From contig JADNRV010000025.1 of assembly GCA_015499995.1 (NCBI GenBank), positions 1 to 64,000 of the forward strand: DNA of 64,000 nt, in the 5' to 3' direction. Below, piece after piece: positions 37,258 to 49,786 of this stretch. This DNA comes from Flammula alnicola (lineage: Eukaryota; Basidiomycota; Agaricomycetes; Agaricales; Strophariaceae). Every line of letters starts with the position of its first letter. Positions within the stretch are counted from its first letter, which is position 1. The notes beneath the pieces were generated by a model. It worked only from the letters and a program-made list of their open reading frames with translations, ran no database searches and was not told where the DNA came from. The position numbers were made by a program, and so were the translations under genes.

Positions 37258-39914
37258 ATGACTTCCCTAGAAAAAGAGAAGAAACCTGCCGTCGACCCCA
37301 ACATCGTGATTGAGGACGTTCAACTCGGACTATGGAAACTCAAGGTTGGCCAGACAGTTGGCTTTAACTTCCAACGGCAATTGGATAGTATGAAATCGGC
37401 ATACCCTCTCTTCCATCGGCTGTGTAGCGACATATACACGATCTCACCGCGTCTCTTCGTGTTATTCATCCTTTGTCAGATGTGGAGTGGGGTCCAAGAT
37501 GCGATACTCATGCAATTGTCGAGTTCCTTGCTACGTATGGTACGTGTTTCTATTTTTTTTCATTGTGGGATGTTATCCTTATACTCCATGACTTCCTCAA
37601 GGTAGAGCTCGGAATAATAAGCGGGAATCCGGATACCAGGGGCATCCTTTGGGCGGTCATGGCGCGCCTTCTGTGCTCCGTGCTTGTCGCCTACCTTTCG
37701 TGGCATGGGTAAGCCTCTGACATACAATCAATCCTTCACATCGTTTCTCATACGTTCCGCCTTTCAAGGCAAGTGGCTCTCTCAGCCTTACGGAGCCGCA
37801 TTACGTCCCACTTTGACTTGTATCTCATGCAAGGCAAGTCTTACGAGAATAAACAAATATTCCCAAGTGCGCGACTTACATGCCTTAACGTCGCTCGCAG
37901 CTAAACTCCGTGTCGACCTGCCTACCTCCCAAGGTCATTGAAGCGACCCTTGTTCTCATGCAATCCATTTCTTACTGATTTTGCGCTTTTCAGAGGCCGC
38001 CAGCGACCAGGAAGTTAGCGCTACAAGCGCATGGCAGGCATTGGAAGAGATTATCTTTTTTATTACGGAACTGCTGACGGCTACCAGTCAGTTGGCTTTC
38101 ATCGCACATTTATCCCGGACTGCGGGTGGACCCGTCTTTGCTCTCCTCTGCATCGGTAAGCCGATCGTCGCCGCTACATTCTCCCGTGCTTTGTGGGATA
38201 AAGGTACGATTTGTACGTCACTCTGGATGCTTTCGTCCAAATTTGACCGTGCATCCAGTTTGCTTTGGATTTATCGACAACGAATACCATAGCAGATTGA
38301 AAGCTTTAGAATCTTTTGCTGATGGCAGCTATCGACAAGATGTTATCAGTAACAATCTTGGGGAATGGATAGTGAAGGGTGCTTTATCTTTTATTCAAAT
38401 AAATCGGAACCGTGTCGGTTGACATCAGTCATTTTCCAGAATACCAGAAGGCGCACGACAGCCTCGGAGAGCATATCGACGAACATCCTTTCAGCGCTTA
38501 CAGTCGCCGAGAGTCGCCTTCATTCGACATGCTGACAAACTTTCTTGGGGATTTACCCATAGTATGATTCCTTCGATACGAGACGCTAAGCACTGTACTG
38601 ACTCTATTTAAAATGTCCAGATTTATTGTGCTATAAGCGCGATACTGAATCCTGCCAAGTTCTCCGTAGCGTCAATCGCTATTCTTCAGCAGTCATCCAT
38701 GACGCTGCGCTACTCGTTGGAGACTATTCTTCGTAGCAACGAGCAGTTCCGGCGGGCTGTTGACTCAATCCGCAAAGTCTATGACGCATCAAATGTCGTG
38801 AACACTTTACGGGAAGGAAATGTTCCTTACCCTCCGCCACTTGAAGAGAAGGAGCAATGTAACTGTGAGAAAGGAATGTCCTTCGACTTGAAGTTCGTGG
38901 ATTCGACTCCTTAACTTCCATGTCGCTGACCCGGGTTGCTATCTAGGAACGTCTCGTTTTCTTATCCAGGCAGCCAAAAGACTACCAACGCGCTCACAGA
39001 TATTTCACTCAATATCAAAGCCGGTCAGCTTGTGGTTATTGTCGGGTCCAACGGCAGTGGAAAATCTACCATGGTTCGCATGCTTTCCCGTTTGTACGAT
39101 CCAACGTCCGGGGAAATCGTTATCGACGGCCATCCTTCGAGCGATTATCGCGTCGAAGATCTCCACCAAGCAACGGCTATTCTAAGTCAGGACAGCTCGG
39201 TTTATCCTCTTAGCTTCGCAGAGAACATCGGTCTTGGATATCCCGAGTACTCATCGGACACGAAAATGATCGCGGAGGCGGCAGAAGAGGGTGGAGCTCT
39301 GCAGTTTATGGAGAAGCTCAAGAACGGAATGCAGACGACGTTGAAGCCATACATCGAAACCATGCATTATAACCTCTATGGGAATAAGTCCCATCCTTTA
39401 TACGAGGAGCTGGAGAAGGTTCGGAAAACCATCGACATATCAGGAGGGGAGCGGCAACGTGTCGTCGCGTACGTTCGTTCGCTTTGAAATTTGCTTCAGG
39501 CTCTGCTAATTCTTCGATCCAATTAGTGCACGTTCCTTTATGCGTTTCAAATCGGGGAAAGTCAAGTTTGTAGCTGTAGATGAGCCCAGCTCGGCGCTCG
39601 ATGCAGAGGGCGAGCTGCAACTTTTCCAGAAGCTCATCGCCGTCCGTACAGGAAAGACGATGGTTTTTGTTACACATCGCTTTGGGCATCTCACGAAACA
39701 TGCAGACTTGATTATGTATGTGCTTTTCTACTTTATTGCTTCGTCGTTTGACATCCATCCTCTCGCGATTAGATGCATGAAGGATGGGTCCATTGTAGAG
39801 ACTGGTACCCATGACGCCCTCATATCAAATAAAGGCGAGTATGCAAAGCTATACAACATCCAAGCAGGCGCATTTGAGCAACGAAGCGAGTCTTCGGTCG
39901 ACCTCCTTTCCTAA
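37258..39914 (+). CDS. ABC half-transporter, second of a tandem pair
   Basis: A close paralogue of the gene at 33348, with the same domain order. It starts MTSLEKEKKPAVDPNIVIED, then VQLGLWKLKVGQTVGFNF, and has membrane helices ([37 protein letters not shown]). The ATPase has Walker A GSNGSGKST, Q-loop ILSQDS, signature ISGGERQR, Walker [14 protein letters not shown] and H-loop VTHR. The insertion before the signature (ETMHYNLYGNKSHPLYEELE) is shared with gene 1. Introns after RQRVVA and after the H-loop region fall at the same places as in gene 1, which supports tandem duplication. It ends QRSESSVDLLS with TAA at 39912-39914. No lesion seen. Confidence 0.85.
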
Positions 39915-41681
39915 TCTGTAGTATTTCACACCGTAAATAGAGGCCATTCATGTCGATAATTTCAGTGAACCAGGTTGAACTCGTTGCGAGGAATTGTCGA
40001 CCTCAGGCTAACCCATTTAGCCTTATACCCACTGGCATGCTTCTTTAAGTACCCTCTAAATTACCGACTCTGCGAATGCATTAACTACCATAATATATAT
40101 GGGGGAATAGCCCGTTCATCGTACTGTAATCACATGAAGGAAGTTCCCCAAACGGTAAACCTGTTATGTAATCAGGATTCAAATATTCAAGGACCGATGG
40201 ACCATGCCGACATCTGCCGCTGCCCACTGAGCTGAACCTATACTTTTCGCAGGTGTCCAGACTCTGGAATGTAGGAGAACAGGCGGAATCAGCAACACTT
40301 CGTTGACGTCCTTTCTCGCGCTTCGTTGGAGAAGCACCGCTGGATTGTAGAGGGCGTCTGGGTGCGTAATAAAACACATACACCATGTCCGTTCATGCTT
40401 GCCAGTCTGCTTCCCATCTTTCCAGTACAAACCTCAATACATCTGCGAATCCCACAACAAGGCTGGTGCTCCGAGCCGCCATGTCCGCTCGTCGTTGCAT
40501 GCCAAATGATGCCACGTCAACCGCGACAGGGGGTTATCGATTTACCGATATTTATTACTCATTCCTGGCGGGTATAGGGTCGCGCTCGCGTCTTGCCCAA
40601 TGACTCAGAGCCGACAGTGTACCCTTTTGTACCCCAGACAGTCCTGGAAATCCGACGTCGCCATCAATTTCGCGTCATCCTCTTTCGACCTTGAATCCAT
40701 CATTCACCGGTCACCGTCCATCTTGCATCCAGCATCGGCGGGGCCTCCGCCACATGCAAAGTTACCTTCAGATTCCACCCAGTCGACTTTCCACCCATCC
40801 TCTTCGTCCTCAGCCCGAACTTTCGGTTGACCTGCGTCAACCTTTCCGTCGCCCACATCGATACCAAATCACCTGGAGCAGGCAAAAATGTGCCACCTGT
40901 TCAAGTTGAGGCTGAACAATCTCAGAGCCAATCTCAATTAGCCTCAACGTTCAACACCAGTCCCTCTGCGTGGTTCTCTCCTCACCATCACTGGCCTGAA
41001 TCGCAGGCCTGATTTTTTGAAGTCTGTGGGCGATTAGTCTCGACCCAGACGCTTGGGAAGATTGTGGCTGTGCCAACCCATTTCGGCACACGCATTTTTG
41101 GAGAATCCCGAGCAATCTGGGTTCGTTTTTTGGCTCTTTTTATTGCCTCCTCCTTTCTTACCTTTTCCCCGTCTTCCAGCGTAACGTCAACGCAAAAGTT
41201 TGCTCCTACAAAATCCTTACACCGGCTGGTACTACCGCTTACTTACTTCAATAGTACGATTCGCAAGTTAAAGCCATCTACTCGCCGAGACGGGGCTGGG
41301 GCAGAATCAGCTCGTTCGGCTATCGGCGTTTAAGCAATCGTTTTCCCAACGCAGTACCCAGCATACGTGCTCAGCATGCGACTCTTTCCACGCCGTGCTG
41401 ACGACAGCAGCAGGAGACCTTTTTGTCCTCGCGGATATCTTGATCGCGCCCGCAGTTGGATGATCAAAGTCGTCACCACTTCTTTCTTTGCCCACATCCC
41501 TACCAACTTCAAATTCAATACCACTCCACCATCCAATTCGCGTTCTTCTGCGGCACGTGAATTCACCCCCGCATCTGCATCATCCGCCACATCAATGGCA
41601 CCCTACGCCACCTTTTCATGAACCGTGCCTATAGGATGAGTGCCAGGCGGGCCAGCCGATATTGAAACTTGCAATGGCATC
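39915..41681. other. Region without assigned gene
   Basis: About 1.8 kb. Several short open stretches (under 102 codons) show no motif. The last few hundred bases may be the decayed N-terminal half of the dehydrogenase pseudogene (an INGTL-like fragment near 41593), but I cannot establish it. Confidence 0.3.
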
Positions 41682-42293
41682 AACACCGGGTCGAAGCAGG
41701 GCATCACGAACCCTCCGTATGTTTCTCCTCCCTTTTAAATCATTTCTTCATTAGCATCGTTCTGCCCGAAGCCTGACTCACATCCCTTTTTTTTTTTTAG
41801 AGGAAACGCGGCCTACAACGCGTCGAAAGCCACTGTGAAGACCTTGACCGAGGGCCTGGCGCACGAGCTCCGCGAAAAGGCGAACTGCAATGTCACGGCG
41901 CATCTGTTCATGTGCATACCCTCCACCTCCCAAACGTCCACTACCACAGCGCCAAAACTCACCTTCCCGTCTTACCCTTACCCTTATCCAGCCCCGGATG
42001 GACCTACACCGGCCTCACCGCCGGCGGGAGCTCCAAATTCGACCCCGCGTCCAAACCCGCCGGCGCGTAGTCCGCTGAGGAGACCGTGCTATACATGCTT
42101 GACAAGGAGCGCGAGTGCATGTTCTACGTGCTCGTGCCGGACAACGAGACACACCGGGAGGTGGACCGGCTAAGGATCATGGGGGGGCGCAGCGGACGTT
42201 GCGGAGGGGCGGCCGGCGCTAAGTCGGTGAGACGCAAATTGGAAGGCGCTGTATGATGAGTATGTGAAGGACGGGTTGGCGGCGCTTGGGTAG
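41682..42293 (+). pseudogene. Short-chain dehydrogenase/reductase, C-terminal part, inactivated
   Basis: INTGSKQGITNPP, an intron (GTATGT...TTTTTTTTAG), then GNAAYNASKATVKTLTEGLA with the catalytic YxxxK, then HELREKANCNVTAHLF. A second intron follows, then IPGWTYTGLTAGGSSKFDP and ASKPAGA. The frame then hits TAG at 42068-42070, where W is expected, and continues SAEETVLYMLDKERECMFYV. Seven Gs at 42181-42187 hold one extra base and shift the frame. The next frame reads PALSR, then TGA at 42228-42230 (again where W is expected), then DANWKALYDEYVKDGLAALG and a final TAG. The Rossmann N-terminal half (glycine motif) is not recognisable upstream. Splice sites are intact, so decay came after the gene was functional. 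Confidence 0.85.
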
Positions 42294-42721
42294 GGGGAAA
42301 TGGGTGGAGGAGGAGGAGGAGGGGGAGGATGGAGGGCAGGAAGGTAGATAGAATCCCAAAGACTCAAGTGGGTGGTAAGATGTAGGGAAAACTCGAATGA
42401 CTTGTAGTACTGTTTTGCTGGAACCTGAATCTATTTGTTATTGTTGCTTGACATGAATAGTGGTCTGGTTCGATGATAGCAATGTTAACCTCATTCGGAC
42501 GCAATGGAGGGCTTGCGGCGCCCCGCTGTCGAGGTCTGATTGCTTCAGCTTGGTTGTAGATAAATGGGATTGAGGGACCGGCGACGGAGATATTTTCTCT
42601 CGTGCTGTCTGACGGGCAATTGGCAACGGAGTGGATATACGCATGACTATTCTTGGTCTTACGTCCGATGGACGTACTACGGTAGTCTGCACATTATAAG
42701 TATTTACCAAGCGAGAGTCTC
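42294..42721. other. Gap between the pseudogene and the TPR-CHAT gene
   Basis: About 430 bp, with a G/A-rich tract just after the pseudogene (42293-42345). No gene recognised. Confidence 0.35.
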
Positions 42722-45700
42722 TCATTTGCCCATACGAATAAAAGGGACCCAACGACAGAACGAAACGTTCTCGGTACGCACTTTCTGGACGGCTACGTGA
42801 AGTGCGAGGGCGGACTTCGTCATATCAGGTTCTGGAGCAGGGTTTCCATCAGGGCCTCGGAACAGTTCTTCATAAAAGGCGTCTGCGATCGTTGGTCCAT
42901 CCTTGTCCACCATTTGCCTGGTGTGATACTCGTATCAAAAATCATGTTCCACGAAATGGTGCCAGAAAAACAGACGCACCACATAGTACCGATAACATGA
43001 CGGAACCCAGAAAAAAGCAAGCTTGCCGCCAAACTCATCGCTTCATCTGGTAGTTTCTGATCTCCCCTGGCGGTTTCACAGGCGCAAAGGAAGGCAAGTG
43101 ACCCATTCTGCATCTTTTCCTTCATTATTCTGGAGACTCGGAGTAATCCATCATCGAGCTTGAGACCACTATCGAGTGGTTTTAGCCGATCTTGCTGTCC
43201 GTGGCAGGCGAAGTGAACTATCGAGGCATCCGAAAGCCGGGAGGCAATTGCCTCGACCTCCGCTGGGTTTCCAGGAGTGCCAAATTCTATAAGTGAGTCG
43301 CTGGATACGTGATTCTGAATCTTTTCCAACTCTTTCACCGTAGATTTCAATTCCGAGGATTGAATGACGACCATCATCTTTAATTTTTGGGTGGGTCCGA
43401 CTGGTGGGCGAGCAAGCAGCGCTCCAATGGTGGGCGTGTATGAAGAGACGAAGTAATCGGAGGCAAATTCGACAGCCAGCTCATCGTCGTAGCGGCCAGC
43501 AGCATGGACAGGGAGGAAGGTGAATAGTCCAGTCGCACACCACTGCACCATGTGCTGTGGCGTTTCTGACGATTTCTACGGTATTTTGTAAGTAGGCAGA
43601 TGATCTAGAGTGTTCTGACCACTCACTTTGATATCGAGCAGATTTATAATGGGCTTTACTACCTCAGCCCATAGCATACTTAAAACAGCCCTGAAGATAC
43701 CATCGGAGGAACCCAGTAGACCATGCCTAAACTTTGCCGCGCGTTCTTCTCCCAGGAGCTCGACAATTCTATCTCCAGTCTGATCGACCAAGGAGGGCGG
43801 GATTGGTGACCGAGAGATGGCAGTTTGGATGAGGTTGCCGAGGCGCAGCAAGACACTGTTGTGTAAGCGCGGAAGTGAGAGATGCTCGATTCTTGTTGAT
43901 GTCATGATGAGGCAGTCGCTACAATTGTCGTTAGCAACTAGAATGACGACCGTGCAACCAGAGGCTGCGGGTTTCAGGGAGGCGATACGAGGCGAACGCA
44001 GAAAATCGTCAAATCCCTTCAACTTTCTGGCTTCTCTGATGCCTTCCTCCCATTCTTCGTTAAGGCGATTTAGGCGAGATGTTTCCTGATCAAGGGTGAG
44101 CCTCTTCAGATTGTCAGAAAGTTCTGCAGAGGTATTTCGATGGGATCCAAGCTCCAATGCTTCTCCAACCATTTTCAACTTTTCGGCGAGGTTGGGATTG
44201 AATATTTAGGGCTTCTTGGCGTGATTGAATATCGAAACTAAGAGCAACTACTTGCCGTAAAGCTTGCAGAGCGACCTCATAGGCCTCAATTGCAGATATA
44301 TCCTGGTATTTCTGTGCGTGGAATATCCACGAATTTGCAATACGGAGACGCAAAGATGCAGATTGGGCAAGGCATTGCGTGGCATCACGGTATGCAGTTA
44401 TCGCTTGTTCCAAATATTCTGAATCTTTGCCGGCCAGGGAGTGCGCATGAATAAGCGCTCTGCCTAAACTGAAGAGAGAGAGAGATCGACCTGCATGAGA
44501 CAATGGTTGGAGTTCGAGGCTTTGTTTGTTGAGGGAAATTGCGTTGTCAAGATCAACTCGGTCACCATTTCGCTCAAACCGTGTCACTAGGGCTGTTGCC
44601 AGATTACTGAGGGAGCTATATCGAAGGGGATGTGTTAGGGCTTGGAGCTTGATAGCTTGGCTGTAGAGAGAAATGACATGATCCAGATCATCTGCATCAC
44701 CTCCTTGTTTAAATCGGGCCAACAATGCGTTTGCGAGATTGTTGAGGGATAGAGGTCGATCGGGATGGGGTGACGGTTTAAGCTCGAGAGCTTGTTTATG
44801 CAGGGAAATGGCATCGTCGAGATCGGTTCGAATGCCGTCTCTCTCAAACCGGTGCTGAAGTACATTTGCAAGACCATTGAGAGACATAGGCCGAAGGGGA
44901 TGGGTTAATGATTCTAGCCCGAGAGCTTCTCTGTGCAGGGAAATGGATTCATCAAGATCGCCTGCATGACCTCCTCCCTCAAATCGGGTCGAAAGCGCAG
45001 AAGCAAGGTTGTCGAGGGATTTGGATCGAAGGGGATGCGGTACTGGTCGGAGCGTGAGGGTTTCTCTGAACAAAGAAATGGCCTCATCAAGAAGAATTTG
45101 CTGATGTTCATAATCGAATTTTGTGTATAGCGCAACTGCGAGATTACTGAGGGTACTAGATCGAAGAGGATGCGGGCGAGGTCGGAGTTCAAGAGCTTGT
45201 CTGCTCAGAGAAATAGATTGATCGAGATCACTTTGATCACCTGCGTGGTCAAATCTAACTCGCAATGCATTTGCAAGGTTGTTGAGCGACTTGGATCGAA
45301 GAGGATGGGACCCTGCTCGGATATCGAGGGCTTCTCTGTTGAGGGAAAAGGCCTCGTCCAGATCGGTGGTCTGGCCGAGTCCATGCTGGAATCGGGTAGC
45401 CAGTGCATTTGCAAGGTTGGTAAGGGTCAAAGCTCGCTTTGGATGGGAAAGAGGTTGAAGCTCGAGACCTTGTCTGTTGGAAGCAATGGCTTCAGAGAGA
45501 TCAATTGGCTGACCGTCCTGCATGAATCGGGTCCACAGTGCATTTGCAAGATTGTTGAGAGCCAGAGATCGATCGCTGTGGGGTGAAGATTGGAGTGCAA
45601 GAGCCTGTTTACTTGCATCAATTGCTCCGTGAAGATCAATCTGCTGACTCCCCTTCATAAATCGAGTCCAGAGTGCACTAGAAAGATTAACCAAGGCATT

Positions 45701-46967
45701 GAAGTGGTTGTCACTGCTCGGAGCGATCTTTACCACTCCCTGACGGTAAAACGATATTGCGGTGTTCAAGTGGTTCGTATCGCCCGACGCGTCGAATTGT
45801 TGCTGAAGCTCATTTGCAAAACGAAGCAATTCCATTCCGTGTCTTTCAGCACCAGTCTCGATAATATTCATATTCCTGTACCAGGAAATTGCGCGTTGTA
45901 GGTGATCCACGCGCTTCGTGGCGTCGAACCGTGCTGCCAACATAATGCAAATCCGATGGCGAGTTTCTGAAATTTCGGAATCACCCCCCGAGCCACATAT
46001 CAAGGCATCTTCTAAACTAGAAATTGCGTTGTTCAGGTCGTAGACGTTGTCGGTATGGAGGAACCGCGCATATGACGCGTCGGCGTGAGTCATTAAGGCC
46101 GCGAAACGCTTGGGATGTGTAGCAGGAAGCACAGCTAGCGAGAGGTTTAAAGTGAAGTTGACAGAAATTATGACATCCATAGGTATTGAGTCTCGGAAAC
46201 GAGTCAACATCCTGACAATATGATACAAATTGCGAACAGGATGATCCTGTTCGCAATTTGTATCATATTTTCTGTATCGCCATGATCCTGGCCTCGAATC
46301 GCAAGGTCCCTCTACATCTTCAATAAGCCAAGATCCCTATCTTTGAAGTGAAAGAAACTTACGAACTGGGCACCTCGGTGTTCGTTCAAAAATTCCATTA
46401 TTTTCTCCCGAAGTGTGAAAGATTCCACTAAATTGTGGATCTCGTCGGTGTATATGAACCTGATGGCGAGCGCCGATGCAAGGTTATGGATCGTCGTGAT
46501 GTTGAGAGGTTGGGTGGCTTCTCGCCGATCGAGAACTTGACAGAGAAGAAAGATAGCAGCGTCAAGATCCAGAATTTGCAGTTCGGCCTTGCATTCTCCC
46601 ATGAGCGAGATGGCGTGATCGATAATCTGAGACAGAGTTTCAAAAGCTTCATCTTCGTCTACATCACTGTCTTCTGCTTCATCGCTCTGGCCTTCAAATT
46701 CATCCTCATCTTCATTCGTGTTGACCTGGTCCCGATATCAATCATCACCATGATGTGGCGCATTGCGATAACTTCATTTTGCTTACCTCTGTTTCGCTGC
46801 CTGACACCTGGGTTGATAAATTGTTAGAGGCGATTAAAGAATTAAAGTATAACACGAACTTGATATTCCACCGTATTGGACGACAGCTCTTGGGTGGGAT
46901 TGGCCCCCATTGATTCACGGCCTTCGTCTAAAAACTGGGAGGGATTGGGTGCCTTTGACTCCGGCAT
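42722..46967 (-). CDS. TPR-CHAT protein (caspase-like peptidase domain)
   Basis: The first exons read MPESKAPNPSQFLDEGRES, VSGSETE, then an acidic stretch NEDEDEFEGQSDEAEDSD. About ten or more tandem TPR-like units of about 45 residues follow (pattern NLANAL..RF....DLD.AISL.R.AL.L....HPLR), from about 45900 to 44400. After a linker (LLGEERAAKFRHGLLGSSD) comes a CHAT domain: WCATGLFTFLPVHAAG, DASIVHFACHGQQDRLKP with the catalytic His, and GSLAFLCACETARGDQKL with the catalytic Cys. It ends ENVSFCRWVPFIRMGK, TGA at 42724-42722. CHAT is a clan-CD cysteine peptidase fold related to caspases. In bacteria TPR-CHAT proteins are activated proteases; in mushrooms the family is large and its role unproven, with a part in self/non-self or cell-death control suspected. 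Both catalytic residues are present. A palindrome covers one splice acceptor. Confidence 0.85.
46217..46269. repeat. 53-bp perfect palindrome across a splice acceptor
   Basis: Two 26-bp arms (left arm starts AATATGATACAAATTGCG) are exact reverse complements with a single base between them. On the minus strand the first half is the end of an intron (…GCGAACAG) and the second half opens the next exon of the TPR-CHAT gene, encoding DHPVRNLYHI. In pre-mRNA it would form a 26-bp hairpin burying the 3' splice site. Confidence 0.85.
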
Positions 46968-48235
46968 TCCCAAAATTTGTTGGAGTTGACGACGACGTTC
47001 GGGCTTTTCAGTCAAAGGGTTTGGGGGATACAGTCAGTTGACAAATTCCACGTCTCCAAATATAAAGGCGATCAAGTTACATTCACCGCCCGGAGGCGGT
47101 GCAAGTGATATGGATCTTCTGTCAGAGTTAAATATATTAGATACGTACACAGCTGCAGCCTATACTTACATGTGCAGAAAAGGAATGCTGGTGGGAGAGG
47201 GAACAGATACCATGAGAGAATCTTTAGCGATCAAAGACAGGTGTAATAGGGTTGAAGAATGCCAGGGATAATAGATGCGGTGCTGCATTGGATTGTCGCT
47301 GCAGGAGCTTGCGGACAGGCTAGGGCTATAGTTAGGGGAAAATGGCGTGAAAGTCAGAAGGCCAAGTCACGCATGGGGCGGAAACAAAGGCGGAAGATAA
47401 GTGTGCCAAGACTCTGAGCAGTGTTTGGGGAGGGGTAGCCTGGACAAAAATACTGTGGAGGATAAACGTACGCGTCGTGACGTGTGTATGTCAAAGCGTC
47501 TGTTCGCGAAAAGACTGAGGCATGCGCCTGTCAACCTCATGCGGCGCCATGTTGATCCTCACCGTCGAGCATTTCTCGTTTCTTCTTCAATCTTCCTACA
47601 TAGAAGTCATTTGTTCAACTTTTACTTGTGCTCTCTGCAAAAATCTAGTTCAATGCAAGTTTTACCCAAAGGAGGGAGGAGGCGTCGCATGGTACATGAT
47701 GGGGAACGACGGAGAAGATGTATTTTGATGAATGATGCAATCAGTCAAAAGCCTGTAATTTTATAACTACTTGATCATGCGGTCAAAAACCCAGCTTTGC
47801 GTCGAAGGGAGAGATTCGGACCTTATTTGGAAAAAATAAAATGAAAACAAGAGATTTCAGTGGAGATGCTGATGGGGTACAGACCGTGAAACTGCGAACG
47901 GGGGCGGCAGAATGAGTACCTTGCCTGAGGAATCCGTAACCCTGTCTACACAGCAGCCCCTACTACTCACTAACACGACCTCGACATCGAGAGCGGCAAC
48001 GGTTGAGATGCTCTCTTGCCGCCTTTAACGGGACACGGACACTGGTAAGGCAATACAATCGAAGATGGCGGCAGGAGCGAGAAATGTAGCCGTTTTGAGG
48101 AGAAATGCTTAGAAGCAAAGTGCTGCGTTGGGGTAAGGATGGTCGACAGTGAGAGTGGTCAGGTCGTCGGTGGCCAAAAAAGAACTTAGCCAACATTGTC
48201 TGAGAAACATCCTGACAACCTACGGGTGGAGAGGA
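46968..48235. other. Region without assigned gene
   Basis: About 1.3 kb upstream of the TPR-CHAT start. It presumably includes its promoter. Open stretches are short and without motifs. Confidence 0.35.
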
Positions 48236-49330
48236 TTAATGACAGAACGGATATGTAGATACGCTCATCCATCCCATTGTATTCAAATTCGGGACACATC
48301 TATGATGGGCGGAGAAGCAAGCGACGTGGCATACTTGTGCAAGTACTGCGCTGCGTAGAGGAAGGAAGAATACGGAAGTGGAAAATAACCCCCACCTTCC
48401 AACCTCCATCCAGAAAAACAACTCTGTGCATTCAAAGCTTACTCGTCCTGAGAACACTCCCACCGAGTGATGACAAGTCGACGGCAGCCTCTGGATGGGC
48501 CGCAACTTCCTTTTCAAGTCCCTCAAAAAAGACGTCTTGGGATGCCATTTCCGGAACGCATCTCTCAGCTCGGAAATATCATGCGCGAAAAAATGCGCTA
48601 TGCGCTCGTCAGCGATGATGTCCCACAATGACCAAGGAATCTGCGAGAAAGAAGGAAGAACGCTAAGAAATAGTATAGACGACGGAGGGAGAATTCAGTT
48701 AATTACTTCATAGTCATTCTGCTCATGTGCAGCATTGAACGGCTCCACTGGGAGATCAGCGTCCTCGGTCATCCCATCGTTCGTCGTGAAGAGATACTTT
48801 ATGGCCAAGCTAAAGTAAGGATACAATCGTAAAATTACATATAATACAGAGCAGGGAATGCAAGGAAGAGCGTACGAATACCGTGATGTCGCCACTTCCT
48901 CATACGCAGTTGAATGGCCAACACCATTCAACGAGCCAGCCGTGGCCTCGAAAGATGAGCTAGAAGCCCAGAATTAGGCATCCCCGAGTTTCGTGAACGG
49001 AGCAGGAGAACGAAGAGTTTTGAAAGGAAGTAGGATGATCTGCGATGGAGATAAGATAGTAAGTAAGGTAAAGTCAACTTTCACCAAATAAATGATGAGC
49101 CAGAAAGAATCTTACTGGTACGCATCGCCGTCGATATAGAGAGCGCGAAGGATAAGTGGATGAGATACTCAATGCTCATACTTACAGCGGTGATGAGGCC
49201 CGAATAGGTGGGCACTCCACTTTCTGGCTCGACTTCTTCCGCGAATGCTACCACACTCTCACCCACGTCAACTCGTGGAATCTCTGATTCCACCGTCTCC
49301 GGCTCGTCCAACTCCGATTCGACGTGGGTG
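48236..49330 (-). CDS. Possible multi-exon gene, unrecognised
   Basis: Several protein-like blocks follow each other on the minus strand. The first is acidic, ESELDEPETVESEIPRVDVG and ESVVAFAEEVEPESG (about 49200-49330). Then come SSSFEATAGSLNGVGHSTAY (about 48910), DGMTEDADLPVEPFNAAHEQ (about 48740), and SLWDIIADERIAHFFAHDI followed by SELRDAFRKWHPKT (about 48540-48625). GT/AG boundaries can be found between some of them (for example GTAATTAAC after NDYE). I could not fix a start codon or choose between two frames at the 3' end. No domain is recognised. It may be a real conserved hypothetical gene or a remnant. Confidence 0.3.
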
Positions 49331-49786
49331 ACATAAACCCTGTAGCCTGGGTCGCCGGATCACCCAGTCACATCCACGGTTCCAGGTCCGTGAACAGTGA
49401 CATGTTTGCGCCAAATACTATTTGGCACATCCAGTGGATATCCACGTGGTTGTGCTGATCAAGTGCTGACAGTGATATCCACGGAAACATGGATAATAAC
49501 GACCATGCAGTGTGGGCATGGGGAATGCCCGATATGGAAGGGGCTGTGCTAGGCTGTGGATGAAGCGAACATATCTCTCCTCCAAGTGGTTAGTAACTGA
49601 TGATGCCTTTATCTTTGACCAATATGCATTCAAGAAGTCAACAAGAGTATTGGGTGATTTTTTTTTGTGGTACGGGGACTGCGGCAGCAGGTGCGGCGGG
49701 TGCGCGGGTGCGGCTTTGGGTGCTGTTTCCGAGGCCGTGATCCGCCCGGTCCGATTCAATCGTTCTCGATTTGAAGTTTGTTCTCG
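49331..49786. other. Gap with GATATCCAC-type repeats
   Basis: About 450 bp. It contains the 12-bp palindrome GTGGATATCCAC at 49434-49445 and further GATATCCAC copies. Related words recur at 50047-50110 on the far side of the retroposon. The block may be an old non-autonomous transposon. Confidence 0.35.

Noticed and set aside
44450..45650. Tandem DNA repeats of about 135 bp
   Set aside because: They are the coding units of the TPR repeats, not a satellite or CRISPR array.
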